A stretch of DNA of 64,000 nucleotides from Monoplex corrugatus (Eukaryota > Mollusca > Gastropoda > Littorinimorpha > Ranellidae). This document shows, one piece after another, positions 50,936-60,845 of the stretch. Location of the stretch: the NCBI GenBank assembly GCA_030674185.1, contig CM060312.1:35629862-35693861 (forward strand), written 5' to 3'. The position numbers and the translations under genes are program-made. A model generated the notes under the pieces. The model ran no database searches. It was not told the DNA's origin and was given only the letters and a program-made list of their open reading frames with translations. The stretch's first letter is position 1, and each line of letters opens with the position of its first letter.

Positions 50936-52019
50936 CTAACTCACTCGGTACGACGGAACGCTATAGCAGTCGTGATGAAAGGCACGGTTGCGTACGACGG
51001 AACGTGATAGCGGTTTCGATAAATAAAATTTTTTCGACGCTCCCCTTTAGACCTTGCACGCCTACCATAGCCACACTGGTCACTGCAAACGTGTCAACGG
51101 TCAAGGGGAAAGTTACTTCGTGAGATTCTGTAGCTATACACTCGTGAAAGATTGACTTCGGCACCCTACACGACTGGTAATCTGCATTCGTGTCGAAAAT
51201 GGCGTCGCAGGCGAGTACGAGTTTTCGAACAAAGTAAGATTGCGACGGCGGCGTTTTACTGCTGCTGAAGTGATTGAAGTGCTTCAGACTGAAGGATTGG
51301 ACATCGAGAATAATGGTGAAAGTGTATCAAGTGATGGAAGCTGCCAGCAAGAAGGTACTGACAGTGACCCAGTTTCAGACGACAGTGAAGTGGGAGAGGG
51401 AGATGGGCGTACATGTCATGAGAGGCGAGCAGTCAGTGGGCCAAGTACAGTTGAGTCGCACGTCTGATGGAGGTTTCATTCACTTTCCTATGCATGACTG
51501 GCACGAAGATTTTAGTTTTTCTCCCACTTTGCCTCCGTTCTCTGGCTCTTGTGGCCTGCATGTCTCATTTGAGTGCCATGCCCCCATAACTCCCATGTGT
51601 AACAATTTGTAACATTTATTCATATAATATCACTAATAATTTATTTTTTACCCTGAGTAAAGTCTACTTTACCTTTATTCTTACCATGAGTAAAGTCTAC
51701 TTTACCTTTATTCATGTTGTTTTGTTCATACAAAGACCTTCTCACCTTTGTGTGTTCATGGAGCTGATCAAAGTGTGTGACTGTACGGTGATCCTTACCA
51801 CAAAATTTGGGGTATTTTCAACGTGGCACATGAAGAAGAAATATTCAAGGAAGAACTTCTATATTTTGGCATGAACTAACCCAGCATGTAAATATTCAGA
51901 TCTGAAAGTTTCATTTTGTTCCTTTTTTTGTATTTTTTGTGATTTTTTCCCTAACCCTTCAAAATGGGCCGTCCCTGGGGAAACGCAAAGGGAAAAACTC
52001 TCCGTACCGAGTGAGTTAA
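50936..52019 (+). mobile_element. 1,076-bp piggyBac-type element, internally deleted
   Basis: The ends carry a perfect 13-bp inverted repeat (CTCACTCGGTACG at 50940-50952 and its complement at 52003-52015). The right flank is TTAA (52016-52019) and the left is CTAA (50936-50939), one change from TTAA. Inside are N-terminal transposase remnants (next entry) and a tandem duplication of about 33 bp (gagtaaagtctactttacct, twice, 51655-51713). The catalytic part is missing. It is nested inside the hAT-like element. Confidence 0.8.
51199..51568 (+). pseudogene. piggyBac transposase N-terminal remnant
   Basis: Starting near ATGGCGTCGCAGG (51199) the sequence first stops early at a TAA, then in another frame reads RRRRFTAAEVIEVLQTEG and SSDGSCQQEGTDSDPVSD, and after a further shift DWHEDFSFSPTLPPFSGSCG. 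The order (A-x-E-V-x-x-x-L, acidic Ser-rich stretch, W-x-x-x-F...P-x-F-x-G-x-x-GL) is that of piggyBac N-termini. No catalytic domain follows. Confidence 0.6.
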
Positions 52020-53062
52020 CCTTTTCGCGACGCACTAGTTCAGTAGTTGCCCGGAGCCGCTGCCAAAAAAGTTCCCTCCCGATGATGCACCGTACCCCCA
52101 GAGCCGGTAAGGCGTCTGTTCCCCACAGAAGCACCGACCATACAGTGCCGGTCAAGTTTTGAAAAATTCTGGCAGCTTTCACTGTAAAGAATATCCAAAA
52201 CAACTAACAGTACTGTTTAGCAGAAGGTTTTAGCAAAAGGACAGAGTCTGTTTAGTTGGTGTAGCTTTACAGTTGATGCTTTGACTGATAATGGAATAAA
52301 GTGACCCCCCTGACCAGGAAATTCCAGTGCCATGTGTTAGGTCTGCACTTTCTTCGGTTTGCTGGGTACCGGGTGTGGGAATTCAGGAATTATTATGAAC
52401 TTTACCATCTAAGTTGACTGAGAGAGAGGAAAGAGAGAGAGGAGAGGAGAGAGAGAGAGAGGAGGAGAGAGAGAGAGAGAGATGTTTCAAAGGTTCCTTA
52501 AGACTTCAGTACAGCACAGTACAGTTACTACTGGGACATGAGCTTGCGTCTGGGTTATACTCTGTGACCTACGTTGTTCTTGTCGTAGCGGCGCCTATAA
52601 GCTGGGAACTCGCCGGGGTGCGCACTGGCCATCTTGAAAGAATTAATAGTTTCATATTCTGTCTCTTTCTCTCCCTCATACACATTAACACTTTAAAAGT
52701 AAGTGATTAAAGTTATGAAAGGGGATAAATATTGCAGGACGACGATGAAGTAATTTGCAAAACATAACAAATGATCAGTTGGACTAAAATAAACTGAAGA
52801 ACTCTAGCTTACACAGAGTAGCTATGTAAACTTTGAGATCAATCTATCTGCCCTTTACGTCTACGTGTTATCACTAAATCTCCCATTGTTCACCTCCCCC
52901 CACCCGATGAAAGTCTCCAGAAGAAAGTTTGACTACCTTTATTATAGCTTATTCTGCTGAATATTTTTGGTCATCATCATAAAAAGAATTTCACTTTTTT
53001 GGGGCATCATGTCGGGCTAGTGAAAACATCTGCGGGCTAGTAGATCTTAAAATCCAGGCCTG
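52020..53062. other. Right part of the hAT-like element, with a further possible TTAA end and GA repeats
   Basis: Directly beside the TTAA at 52016 the sequence TTAACCTTTTCGCGACGC looks like another piggyBac-type terminus reading rightward; no partner end was found. A (GA)n patch lies at about 52418-52482. Confidence 0.4.
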
Positions 53063-53450
53063 ATACATGAATAATTTTGTACATTATAAAAGATTTCAGT
53101 ACTGCCAATTTTCCAAGTGGTGTAATTTGTCTCTTGATTTATGCTTTATGAAGTGATTTCATTTCTGAAAGCTCCCATTGTTATTTTCAGCCTCTAGATC
53201 ATTTGTGAACCATATTCCCAAAATCTTAAAAGATGGATTCCATTCCATGCGCAGATGTCACATGTAACTCGTGAATTCCACCTGCTGCGAAGCCAAACAG
53301 CCCCTAATTTTCCTGCATTTAGGCCCCAACTTTCTTCTGAATCTATCAAAGGTAAACCTTCCTTACTAATACATAATACTAGTAAAGTAGTAGAGGGACT
53401 GCATTCAGAAGACTCGGTGGAATATATGTGCAATTAAATTTCTTTGAGTG
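53063..53450 (-). mobile_element. L1/Tx1-like LINE fragment, part 2
   Basis: The minus strand reads SWGLNAGKLGAVWLRSRWNS and HLLRFWEYGSQM, which parallel the L1/Tx1 RT sequence around SGL-x-x-N-x-x-KT-x-x-x-W-x-GS and the later F-x-x-LG. With 49830-50067 it forms one target element split by the hAT-like insertion. Confidence 0.5.
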
Positions 53451-54797
53451 TGTGTATATTAAAATTGTGTTTTATAATCATACTATGTCTTACCCAAATT
53501 CCTACCCTACTCCCCACTTTACAAAGAGCTCTTTCCGCATTCAGCAGCTGCTCTCAGCCTAAAGGACGAGGAGATAATTAGCTCTTGTGAAACATGGCTG
53601 AAGATACCACCAGACTCTCATAAAGGGCACTACTGAACATACCGAACATCATAATTTGCTTCCATTTTCCCCTGAAGTGTATTACTCTGTCCTGGAATAA
53701 GCCTAGCTAACAGGTGTTGATCAGTACTCATCAGACAAGATGCTTATTAAACACAGCAAAGGTGGAGATTTTTCTAATTTCTTGGCTCAAAACGACAGCA
53801 AACCTGTTATTGCCTGAAACCCATTCCCATGTATACAAACACTGAACATCAAATACATACATGTATATATATATATGTTAAAAATCCCAAAAGCTATGTC
53901 AGAGTTCGACAGTTTTTATGGAAACATGAAAACATCCAGCATGTACAACCCTGAAAACACTGACAACCTTACTCAGAACATCTATCTAATACGACAAATC
54001 AATAGGCGCAAATTTTCAGCCAGCTGGCCTTTGTCAAGCATACACAAAAAAGAAAAACCACTAAATGTCTTGGACCAAACAATAGCAAGACTTCGTTGAT
54101 TTTTCATAAAGCAGCAGAAAATGGCAGATATTCATCTGTTTTATTAATATAATATGAAGTACATGTTATCAATTCTAGTTTTGTGTGTTTCTATAATTTT
54201 CCTATTTGCTTAAATGCTGGCTTTAACTTCAATTAAGACAGCCTGAATGGCAGAGTTAAAAAAAAAAGAGGCCATACATGTAAACGCCCACTCCTACTTC
54301 AAGAGTAAGTGGGAATTCCAGCCTTCAAACAAAAGAGAAGACAAAATAAAAATACAATTGTGAACGGCTCAGATCATGGTTACAGTTGGCACCTCCAGAT
54401 TAATATGCTTATTTTTTTGGCCATCTATTCAATTTTAAATAAAACAATGCACTCTACAGTGCAGAACTTGGAATGAACAATAAAGAAATGGATAGAACCA
54501 ACAACATCGTTTTGTGTTTGTGGGTTGTTAATACGTGTTTTACACAAAACCTGGCAGGAAATGGCGACTGTCGGCAAAACAGGACTCTAGTTAAGTCAGA
54601 TGAAGTTCGTGTCCACTGCGTTATGTTCGGAAGACTGTGTTCGCACGCTGTAGCAGACGCACTTTTGGTTGAAAAGTTGCTGTCTACGTCATCATTTGTG
54701 CTCATAGAGCACTGACACAGCAGGTTTTGCTTTAGAAAACCACATGAAAGGGAGCATGATCTCATTTCCCGCTTGCGTCCCCACCAAAACAAATCAG
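53451..54797. other. AT-rich intergenic or intronic stretch
   Basis: No gene recognised. Possible short exons cannot be excluded. Confidence 0.4.
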
Positions 54798-54800
54798 TTA

Positions 54801-54838
54801 TGCACCTGTCACACGGGCGAAGACTTTTCCAAGACTTC
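54801..54838 (+). repeat. Harbinger left terminal inverted repeat
   Basis: 38 bp, identical to the complement of 58830-58867. An imperfect copy of its inner part (gtcacacggg then ccaagactt) recurs in direct orientation at 54901-54930. Confidence 0.95.
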
Positions 54839-55280
54839 CATAAATAGAACGGCCCCAAGTCTTAGAAAAGTTTTGTTGTTTTTTTAGTCTCGGCTCCGCT
54901 GTCACACGGGCCACGACGTTTCCAAGACTTAGAGGCACCGCCCCTTTCTTATAATCTCGCGCTGCCTGCTGGCTGTGGCGAGACGCTGGCTGGCTGTGAC
55001 GCTGTATTTGGTTTTGCCAAGACCAAGTCTGAAGTCTGGAAAACTTGTGCAGGTCTTCTTCGAGTCTTGGCTCAAGTTTTGTGCTATTTCGGCGTTTCGA
55101 AACTTGGGCATATTTTGGATACATTTTTGGCCTGTTGGGGTTCCTGGGGGGTCCCTCCTTGTTTTTTGGGGTTGGGAAACTAGTGTTTGCCAATCTCGAA
55201 GATTCATGTATGACTTGTCAGGATCTCGCATGACTTTAACTTCATGTTTTGGGAATTTATTTTTTACTTTGTTGAAAAGG

Positions 55281-55288
55281 TATAAAAG
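55281..55288 (+). promoter_or_regulatory. TATA box of the Harbinger transposase
   Basis: TATAAAAG lies 48 bases before the ATG at 55336. This leaves room for a start of transcription about 30 bases downstream and a very short leader. The ATG context has A at -3 and G at +4, a good start context. Confidence 0.55.
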
Positions 55289-55335
55289 GCCCAGTTTGAG
55301 ATAGTAGCTCTGTCACTTGTTGGAGGGACATCATC

Positions 55336-56676
55336 ATGGCTGGACCTGCTCCTCTTCTTTTGGCTATGCACCGGCACCATGTTCATCATGAACAAGCCCA
55401 CCATCATCAAGGTCAAGATGAAGATCAAGACAGGCGTGGCAGGCGCAGGAGGGCCGTCTGGGTCAGGGAGATCCTGACTGAGCAGCAAAGGAGGAATCTG
55501 GGACATTACTACACCCTGCTCCACATCGACCTTCAGGATGATGCAAGCATACAGATGTTCCGGAACTATACCAGGTTCACCCCGCAGACCTTCATTGAAA
55601 TTTGCAATCGGATTGAGCCCATCATCTCCAAGCAGGACACCAACATGCGACGGTCTTTGGAGCCTGGCTTCAAACTGGCTGTCACGTTGAGGTACCTGGC
55701 CACTGGGGACAGCTACATGTCCTTGAAGTATGCATTCAGGTGTGGCCACAACACCATCTCTCTCTTCATCCCTGAGGTCTGCCGGGCCATCATCCAAGTG
55801 TACCAGCAGGAAGCCTTTCCTGGAGTGTGGACTGAGGAGGGTTGGAGGGCTGTAGCACATGGTTTCCAGGAGAGATGGAACATGCCTCACTGCATGGGGG
55901 CTCTGGATGGGAAGCACAGTCCCCTGAAGAAACCCAAGAACAGTGGGAGTGTCTACTACAACTACAAGGGATTCTTCTCGATCCCCCTGCTGGCACTGGT
56001 AGATGCAGGCTACAAGTTCCTGTGGGCGGAGCTGGGTGGCTTTGGGAGCATGTCGGATGCTCAGATCTTCTTGGAGACTGACCTCAGAGATGCCTTGGAG
56101 ACCAACGACGCCAACAGGCCACCAGCATGCCCCCTCACTCAAGATCCTGAGGACACTGTCAACGTTCCATACTTCATTGTCAGTGACGATGCCTTCGCCC
56201 TCAGGGACTTCTGCCTCAAGCCTTACTCCAGGAAGACTATGGACAGACGACAACTGGTCTTCAACTACAGGCTGTCAAGGGCTAGGAGGGTGGTGGAGAA
56301 TGCCTTTGGCATCTTGGCTCATCGCTTCAGGATCTTCCTCAAGACTGTGGAGCTGCAACCCAGAAACTACATCCCCGTCATCAAGGCTGCCCTCGTCCTC
56401 CACAACATCGCCCTGGACAGACAGCCCATCCCCGCCCATGTTGTAGACAGAGAGGATGAAAGAGGGAACATCACCCCTGGAGCCTGGAGAGACGTTCTCG
56501 TCTGGGATGAACAACCACAGCCCCCACCTGCACGTGCTGACACTGCTGGGAAGAGGACCCGTGAGATCATGGCAGACTTCTTTGGCAGCCCTCACGGCAT
56601 GGTCCCATGGCAATGGGAGAGGGCCCATGTCAACCCACCCGAACAACTGGAGCATGTCCTTGCTGCTGCCCGCTAA
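55336..56676 (+). CDS. PIF/Harbinger DDE transposase (HARBI1-like nuclease)
   Basis: A 446-residue protein that would cut and join the transposon ends, normally together with the MADF partner that brings it to DNA and the nucleus. Seen: a His/Arg-rich N-terminus; a helical region with TRFTPQTFIEICNRIEP (about 79-95) and LRYLATGDSYMSLKYAFRCG (about 118-137), typical of the family's DNA-binding helix; then the DDE nuclease with CMGALDGKH (D191), YFIVSDDAFAL (D284) and RRVVENAFGILAHRF (E321), all three catalytic acids present; and KGFFSIPLLALVDAGY between them. The length is usual for the family. No frameshift or stop is seen. The gene has no visible intron. Confidence 0.95.
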   Translation: MAGPAPLLLAMHRHHVHHEQAHHHQGQDEDQDRRGRRRRAVWVREILTEQQRRNLGHYYTLLHIDLQDDASIQMFRNYTRFTPQTFIEICNRIEPIISKQDTNMRRSLEPGFKLAVTLRYLATGDSYMSLKYAFRCGHNTISLFIPEVCRAIIQVYQQEAFPGVWTEEGWRAVAHGFQERWNMPHCMGALDGKHSPLKKPKNSGSVYYNYKGFFSIPLLALVDAGYKFLWAELGGFGSMSDAQIFLETDLRDALETNDANRPPACPLTQDPEDTVNVPYFIVSDDAFALRDFCLKPYSRKTMDRRQLVFNYRLSRARRVVENAFGILAHRFRIFLKTVELQPRNYIPVIKAALVLHNIALDRQPIPAHVVDREDERGNITPGAWRDVLVWDEQPQPPPARADTAGKRTREIMADFFGSPHGMVPWQWERAHVNPPEQLEHVLAAAR

Positions 56677-57191
56677 CCACCTGCTGCTCCAAGCTATCCT
56701 GCGCCTGCTGCCTCCCCCTGAGTCTCCCTTTCCAAGGAACTCATTCTAGGCCCTTTTCAGGGCCAAAAAAACTCAAAAGACAGTTGCTTTTGTTGCATTC
56801 AATTTGTATTTGTCTTTGTGTGTCCAGGTACATTCCCAATGTCCATTCTTTAATTAGAAAGAAGTAATAATGTAGATGAAAACATAAATTATTTTCTACT
56901 TCAGCCTATACTTACATGCATCTCAAAATCACATAATAATGTGTAGTTTAACATAATATCTCTTCACAAATCGAGCGAAACAAGTTTGGGGGTTTATGGT
57001 ATTTTTATGTTTTTTAGGTATTTCCGTCAAGCATTTGATATTTTAACATAGCCATAATTACCTTAAAAAACAACACTCCAAAACGAACAAAGACAAAGAA
57101 AACAAGACAAACGAGAATAATGCTGACAAATGAACTGTCTTGTGAACAATTGTGGCCCTGAAAAGGGACGGGTGTACTCCCTCCCGCTGGT
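56677..57191. other. Spacer between the convergent Harbinger genes
   Basis: AT-rich, non-coding, inside the transposon; holds both 3' UTRs. No canonical polyadenylation signal stands out. Confidence 0.7.
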
Positions 57192-58262
57192 TCAGCAGTT
57201 CAGGAGGTCTGTGAAGTCCACAGTCGTGAGATCCGACAGATCCTCTGGAGGAGGCTGTGGCACACGCTTTGGAGTGCGGGTTTTGCGGGGAGACACCCTT
57301 GGCAGAGGGCGATCTGGCGTGCTGGTCGCAAGAGGGCTTGCTGCTGGCCCTGATTCCGGCTGTGTCGAACCGGCCTGCTGAGTGGGAGCTTGTGGCTCTC
57401 GGCCTGAATCCGCCACATAGATTGGTCCTGCCTGAGGATACGGCGGCTGATCCGGAACGGGTATGCAAGCCGTGTGCCGCAGCATGACCTGGTAGACCTC
57501 GTCATGGAAGGCCAATCTCTGCGAAGGAGTCATGGTGGAGGTGCGCCACTCGATGTAGCCCCAGTAGTGGCTGCGTGGGTGCTCGGCTCTTTGGATGTAC
57601 TTGTAGAGCTCTTGCCGCATTTGCTCACAGCAATCAGATGAAGAGGGTGTAGCAGCTGCCTTTCGGAGGGTTGAGGTGGATGCAATGCCCACGGACCTAG
57701 GTTCCCTCCAACTTGGCCCAGGCTGATCAGGGCCAAGGTCTGTATCAGGGTCCACCACCAACCTCCTCTTGCCCCCCAATGTTTGTGGGACTACTGTCTC
57801 GATATGAGTCAGCAAGAACGTCATGTGGTCCCAGATCCATTGTTGGACATGAGTCAACTTGCCGGTTCCTGACCCTGACTTTGCCTTTTGCTTCTTGGTC
57901 CTGGCAAGGATCGTCCTCATTGACTGGTACCAGGTAGTGATGCAATTGACATCCACCTTCAACCGCTGGGCCAACAGACTCCATTCACGGTCTTTCAAGG
58001 ACTTGTTCTTGAAATCGCAATGGCTCTTGTTATAAATGTAAGGCCTCTCTCTCAGGAAGTCGCACACATCCAACTTCTGAATTTCTGTGAGCCTCTGCTT
58101 CTTGGCCTTGCCCTTGGCAGCAACACCAGAGCCACCACTTGGTTCTTTATCCAGTGCTGGAGCAGGATCAGCGTGAGACTGCTCCCCCTCATCAGGAACT
58201 TGATCCAAGAGCTCCTGCTCCATCGACTGGTTTGAAGCGCAGTCGGACTCAGAACCAGACAT
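57192..58262 (-). CDS. MADF (Myb/SANT-like) DNA-binding protein of the Harbinger transposon
   Basis: 356 residues from the first ATG (MSGSESDC, 58262); the frame is open 48 bases further but without an ATG. A basic stretch (KGKAKKQR) precedes a MADF domain at about residues 60-155: KLDVCDFLRERPYIYNKSH, then DFKNKSLKDREWSLLAQRL and CITTWYQSMRTILAR. The three conserved Trp/aromatic positions are in place (W in REWSLL, W in TTWYQS). The C-terminal half has a helical segment (MRQELYKYIQRAEHP) and a Pro/Arg/Ser-rich tail. In PIF/Harbinger elements this protein binds subterminal sites and helps import the transposase. It is convergent with the transposase gene. Confidence 0.9.
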   Translation of the reverse strand: MSGSESDCASNQSMEQELLDQVPDEGEQSHADPAPALDKEPSGGSGVAAKGKAKKQRLTEIQKLDVCDFLRERPYIYNKSHCDFKNKSLKDREWSLLAQRLKVDVNCITTWYQSMRTILARTKKQKAKSGSGTGKLTHVQQWIWDHMTFLLTHIETVVPQTLGGKRRLVVDPDTDLGPDQPGPSWREPRSVGIASTSTLRKAAATPSSSDCCEQMRQELYKYIQRAEHPRSHYWGYIEWRTSTMTPSQRLAFHDEVYQVMLRHTACIPVPDQPPYPQAGPIYVADSGREPQAPTQQAGSTQPESGPAASPLATSTPDRPLPRVSPRKTRTPKRVPQPPPEDLSDLTTVDFTDLLNC

Positions 58263-58504
58263 CTTGACTTGTGTTGATTTGACTTGAATTGTCTCGAAAT
58301 CGCGCAGCAACCCAGCAGAGCTTCCAGCAGCAGTCGAGTGTAGAATAAAAGTTATGCGAGATAGGCCCTACTTCCATAGCAGTCACACACAAGACTCACG
58401 CAGTTTTCCTCAGTCCTGGCGGGTCCCGTAAAACACGAGAAGACTCGAGGGAACGTTTTCAAAACCGGTCAGGACTAGCCAAGACCGATGCCAAACCTGC
58501 AACA

Positions 58505-58829
58505 GTGCTGCGCGCGCATCGACCTATTTTTTTTCCCGCGCGTGGCAGCTACGCCCCCATTGCGTCACCCAAAACGTCTCGCGGACGTTTTCAACACCGC
58601 GCGGCACTGACTAAGACTGGGCAGCACTGGCCAGGACTGTACAGGACCCGACAGGACGTTTCGCCGATGTTTTTTCGAATTTTAGTCGCCAAGACTTGAA
58701 AAAGTTATTGGTCCAGACCAATAACCCACGACTAGGCCCAAGACTGAAGAATCGGATTTTCCCAGACGCCTGGGGTCTTGGTCGTGCAGTCACACGGGAG
58801 AAAAAGTCTTAGAGATGTGCCTAATTTTA
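58505..58829. repeat. Harbinger right subterminal region with repeated motifs
   Basis: Short motifs around aagact/agtctt and ggac(t/g)g recur many times (for example agactgggcagcactgg, ccaggactg, caagacttg). At 58789-58813 there is an inverted copy of the terminal repeat core (gtcacacgggag...agtctt), which can pair with the terminus itself. Such clusters are candidate sites for the MADF protein. Confidence 0.6.
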
Positions 58830-58867
58830 GAAGTCTTGGAAAAGTCTTCGCCCGTGTGACAGGTGCA
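58830..58867 (-). repeat. Harbinger right terminal inverted repeat
   Basis: 38 bp, exact complement of 54801-54838; followed by the TTA duplication at 58868-58870. Confidence 0.95.
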
Positions 58868-59234
58868 TTATGAGCAGAAGATTTTGCGAGCGACACTCAA
58901 ATTTTAGACTTCTATGCTACTGCCTGTCCAGCTAGAACATCACAAAGGTAAGAAATGTTTCTTCTGTGATATACGAAGGCATTTATTGGGGCTGAATTCG
59001 GTGAAATACATTTTAGCTCAGGAGATTACATGATTTGTAATGTGTGATCCGCCAAACCAGTGGCTGACAAAGCAACAGGGTCTGTTTGTTTACATTTTCG
59101 TGTAACCTTTTCAACTTTAATATATATATGGCATGGTCTGATAACATTTTTAAACTATTGTAGTTTATTGTACTTAGAATGTTCATATGCTGGTTCTAGA
59201 AATCATGTGTAAAGTCAATCATCTAAAATTTCTG

Positions 59235-59318
59235 ATGCGCATAACGAAGACACCACATCCTTCCCAGTTTAACATCCTGCCTGTAGCTGCAGCTAAAAGA
59301 AAGATTTTGGTTGCAGTG
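59235..59318 (+). CDS. Possible penultimate exon of a small unidentified gene
   Basis: The frame MRITKTPHPSQFNILPVAA continues to a good donor (GTG|GTAAGT) at 59318/59319 and joins in phase to the exon at 59727. It is open back to a stop at 59175; an upstream acceptor (ttctag at 59200) is possible, so the exon may begin earlier. The protein is not recognised. Confidence 0.4.
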
Positions 59319-59726
59319 GTAAGTTTCAATTTAAGCTGATTAATGCGCAGTACAACACTGTAATTTGTTTGTGTAAAGATGGATCACTTCACAAAGAGCT
59401 TTTCCAGTTAACACTACCTAAATTTCAGACAACTGTCGCACGCAGTCCCTGATATTGCATAACTATGTACACAGAGAGAACACTTCTTTCATTTTATTTG
59501 CTCCTAATTCATTCTTCCTCAGTCATTACATGCATTTCCATTAACAAGTCTTTATTTTTAACAACACTGCTTGTACCGTCTACATTTAAACTCTTCTACA
59601 TCTTACTTGTGGGTCAATAGCAATTTATCTGTTGGCAATATTGGAATTTGATATATCTGATCTCTATTCCCAAGCAACACTATAACAGGTTAAGGTTTGA
59701 GCTAGTGTTCTATGTATTTGTTCCAG

Positions 59727-59888
59727 ATTGACAAGCTGGAGGATGAAGGTGTCGTGATCCAATTTCTGAAGCGTGTTGGGAGGCACTACGTGTTCTCTGG
59801 ACTTGATGACTTGGAGTTGTGTTCCACAAATAAATTGTCAAAATATGTCTGTTCCAAGAATGGATTCATGAGGCAGACATTTTATTAA
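59727..59888 (+). CDS. Probable last exon of a small unidentified gene
   Basis: After a clear acceptor (tatttgttccag), 53 codons read IDKLEDEGVVIQFLKRVGRH to a TAA. A poly(A) signal AATAAA follows 33 bases later (59921) with GT-rich sequence beyond it, as expected of a real 3' end. The pattern VVIQFLKR-x-GRHYVFS-G-LDD looks like the C-terminal part of proteins often linked to invertebrate mobile elements, but I cannot name it. The locus is on the strand opposite the zinc-finger gene. Confidence 0.5.
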   Translation: MDKLEDEGVVIQFLKRVGRHYVFSGLDDLELCSTNKLSKYVCSKNGFMRQTFY

Positions 59889-59920
59889 TTATAGAAAATA
59901 TGCTGCCAACATGAATGTTC

Positions 59921-59926
59921 AATAAA
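59921..59926 (+). terminator. Polyadenylation signal
   Basis: AATAAA 33 bases after the stop codon, with a GT-rich stretch (cagtgtggtctgag) 25-40 bases downstream. Confidence 0.6.
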
Positions 59927-59929
59927 ATA

Positions 59930-60845
59930 TGATGAAACTGTAATACAGTGTGGTCTGAGTTTTTGTGGATATATTGAACTGTCTTGGTGTCCCCATTATG
60001 CGCAAAAGATAAAATTCAATATTTAGTTGTACAGGGTTCTTGTTGAATTACTGGTAAAAATTTTTAAGACAATTTACATTGCCACAGCTAATGCTTTTCA
60101 GTGCAAACTAGTTGCTAGAAACGTCTTAGTGAATTTGTCAAAAATGAAAACAAGTACAACTACTCTTCTGCGCATAACGGTGTCCCCTTCAATAAACATT
60201 TATAATTCCTTAATTTTACCAAAGTCAAAAGTTAATGATATATCCATACACTGATACAGGTCTCTAGATTCTTATTGTAAACTTGTTTCTTTCAAACAAG
60301 TTTAATAAGTGCTTTAAAAACACAGTAATGGGACACAATGTTATGAGCAGCAGAATTTGTAGTCACCAACAGAGGAAGCCCATCAAAGTCTGGAATCAAT
60401 TTTTCCTTTTCGCTATTTCACCTTCTTGCAAGTTGCATGCTACAGACACTAAACAACAAGACTATATCACTTAGAGTGCAATATCTTGTATTTTAATTTT
60501 GGCCATGTGTGTAACACTTTATGTACCCCTGACCTGAGCTGTTCACAATTTCAACAACAACAAAAAAAAACCTCGCTCTTAATAAACCCTACTTGCCCAC
60601 TATATGCATTTCAGCTACAGCCTGGCTCAACCCCAATGTGACACCTGAGCAACCAACAGTAAAACTAAAAAAAGTGTGCAGGAGAAAAATCATCAAAAGT
60701 CTCCTGTCTATAGCCTAATTGATGTAATGCCTAGGATTCTGTTTGTTTGTTTGTTTTCACACTAGTCTGAAAAAAAAGGACTAAAACAGACTAAACTGAC
60801 TTTGAAACAGTACACTATGTATGCACAGACATAATAAATGTATGC
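59930..60845. other. AT-rich non-coding stretch
   Basis: No gene or repeat family recognised. Confidence 0.5.

Larger units (their letters stand above)
50068..53062. mobile_element. hAT-like non-autonomous element (2,995 bp) inserted in the L1-like fragment
   Basis: The ends read CAGGGCTGGCAAAATCC at the left and CAGGCCTGGATTTTAAG inward from the right. Several actagcccg / cttgcccgg motifs lie near both ends, a pattern seen in invertebrate hAT elements that begin CAGGGCT. A 6-bp direct repeat ATACAT flanks it (50062-50067 and 53063-53068); hAT normally gives 8 bp, so the class is not certain. There is no transposase. Its interior contains a (CA)n tract, a piggyBac-type element and simple repeats. 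Confidence 0.5.
54801..58867. mobile_element. Complete PIF/Harbinger DNA transposon (4,067 bp)
   Basis: The first and last 38 bases are a perfect inverted repeat beginning TGCACCTGTCACACGGGCGA. A TTA target duplication lies at 54798-54800 and 58868-58870, the 3-bp target typical of PIF/Harbinger. Two convergent genes fill the interior: a DDE transposase on the plus strand and a MADF-domain protein on the minus strand, the standard two-gene set. Both frames are open. Coding DNA is clearly richer in GC than the surroundings. The element may be autonomous. Confidence 0.95.

Noticed and set aside
54454..54858. Upstream exon of the zinc-finger gene on the minus strand
   Set aside because: The frame crosses the Harbinger boundary at 54801 and has no helical pattern like the confirmed exons.
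58263..58310. Extra 16 residues at the N-terminus of the MADF protein
   Set aside because: The extension begins at TTG; the first ATG at 58262 gives a normal acidic N-terminus.
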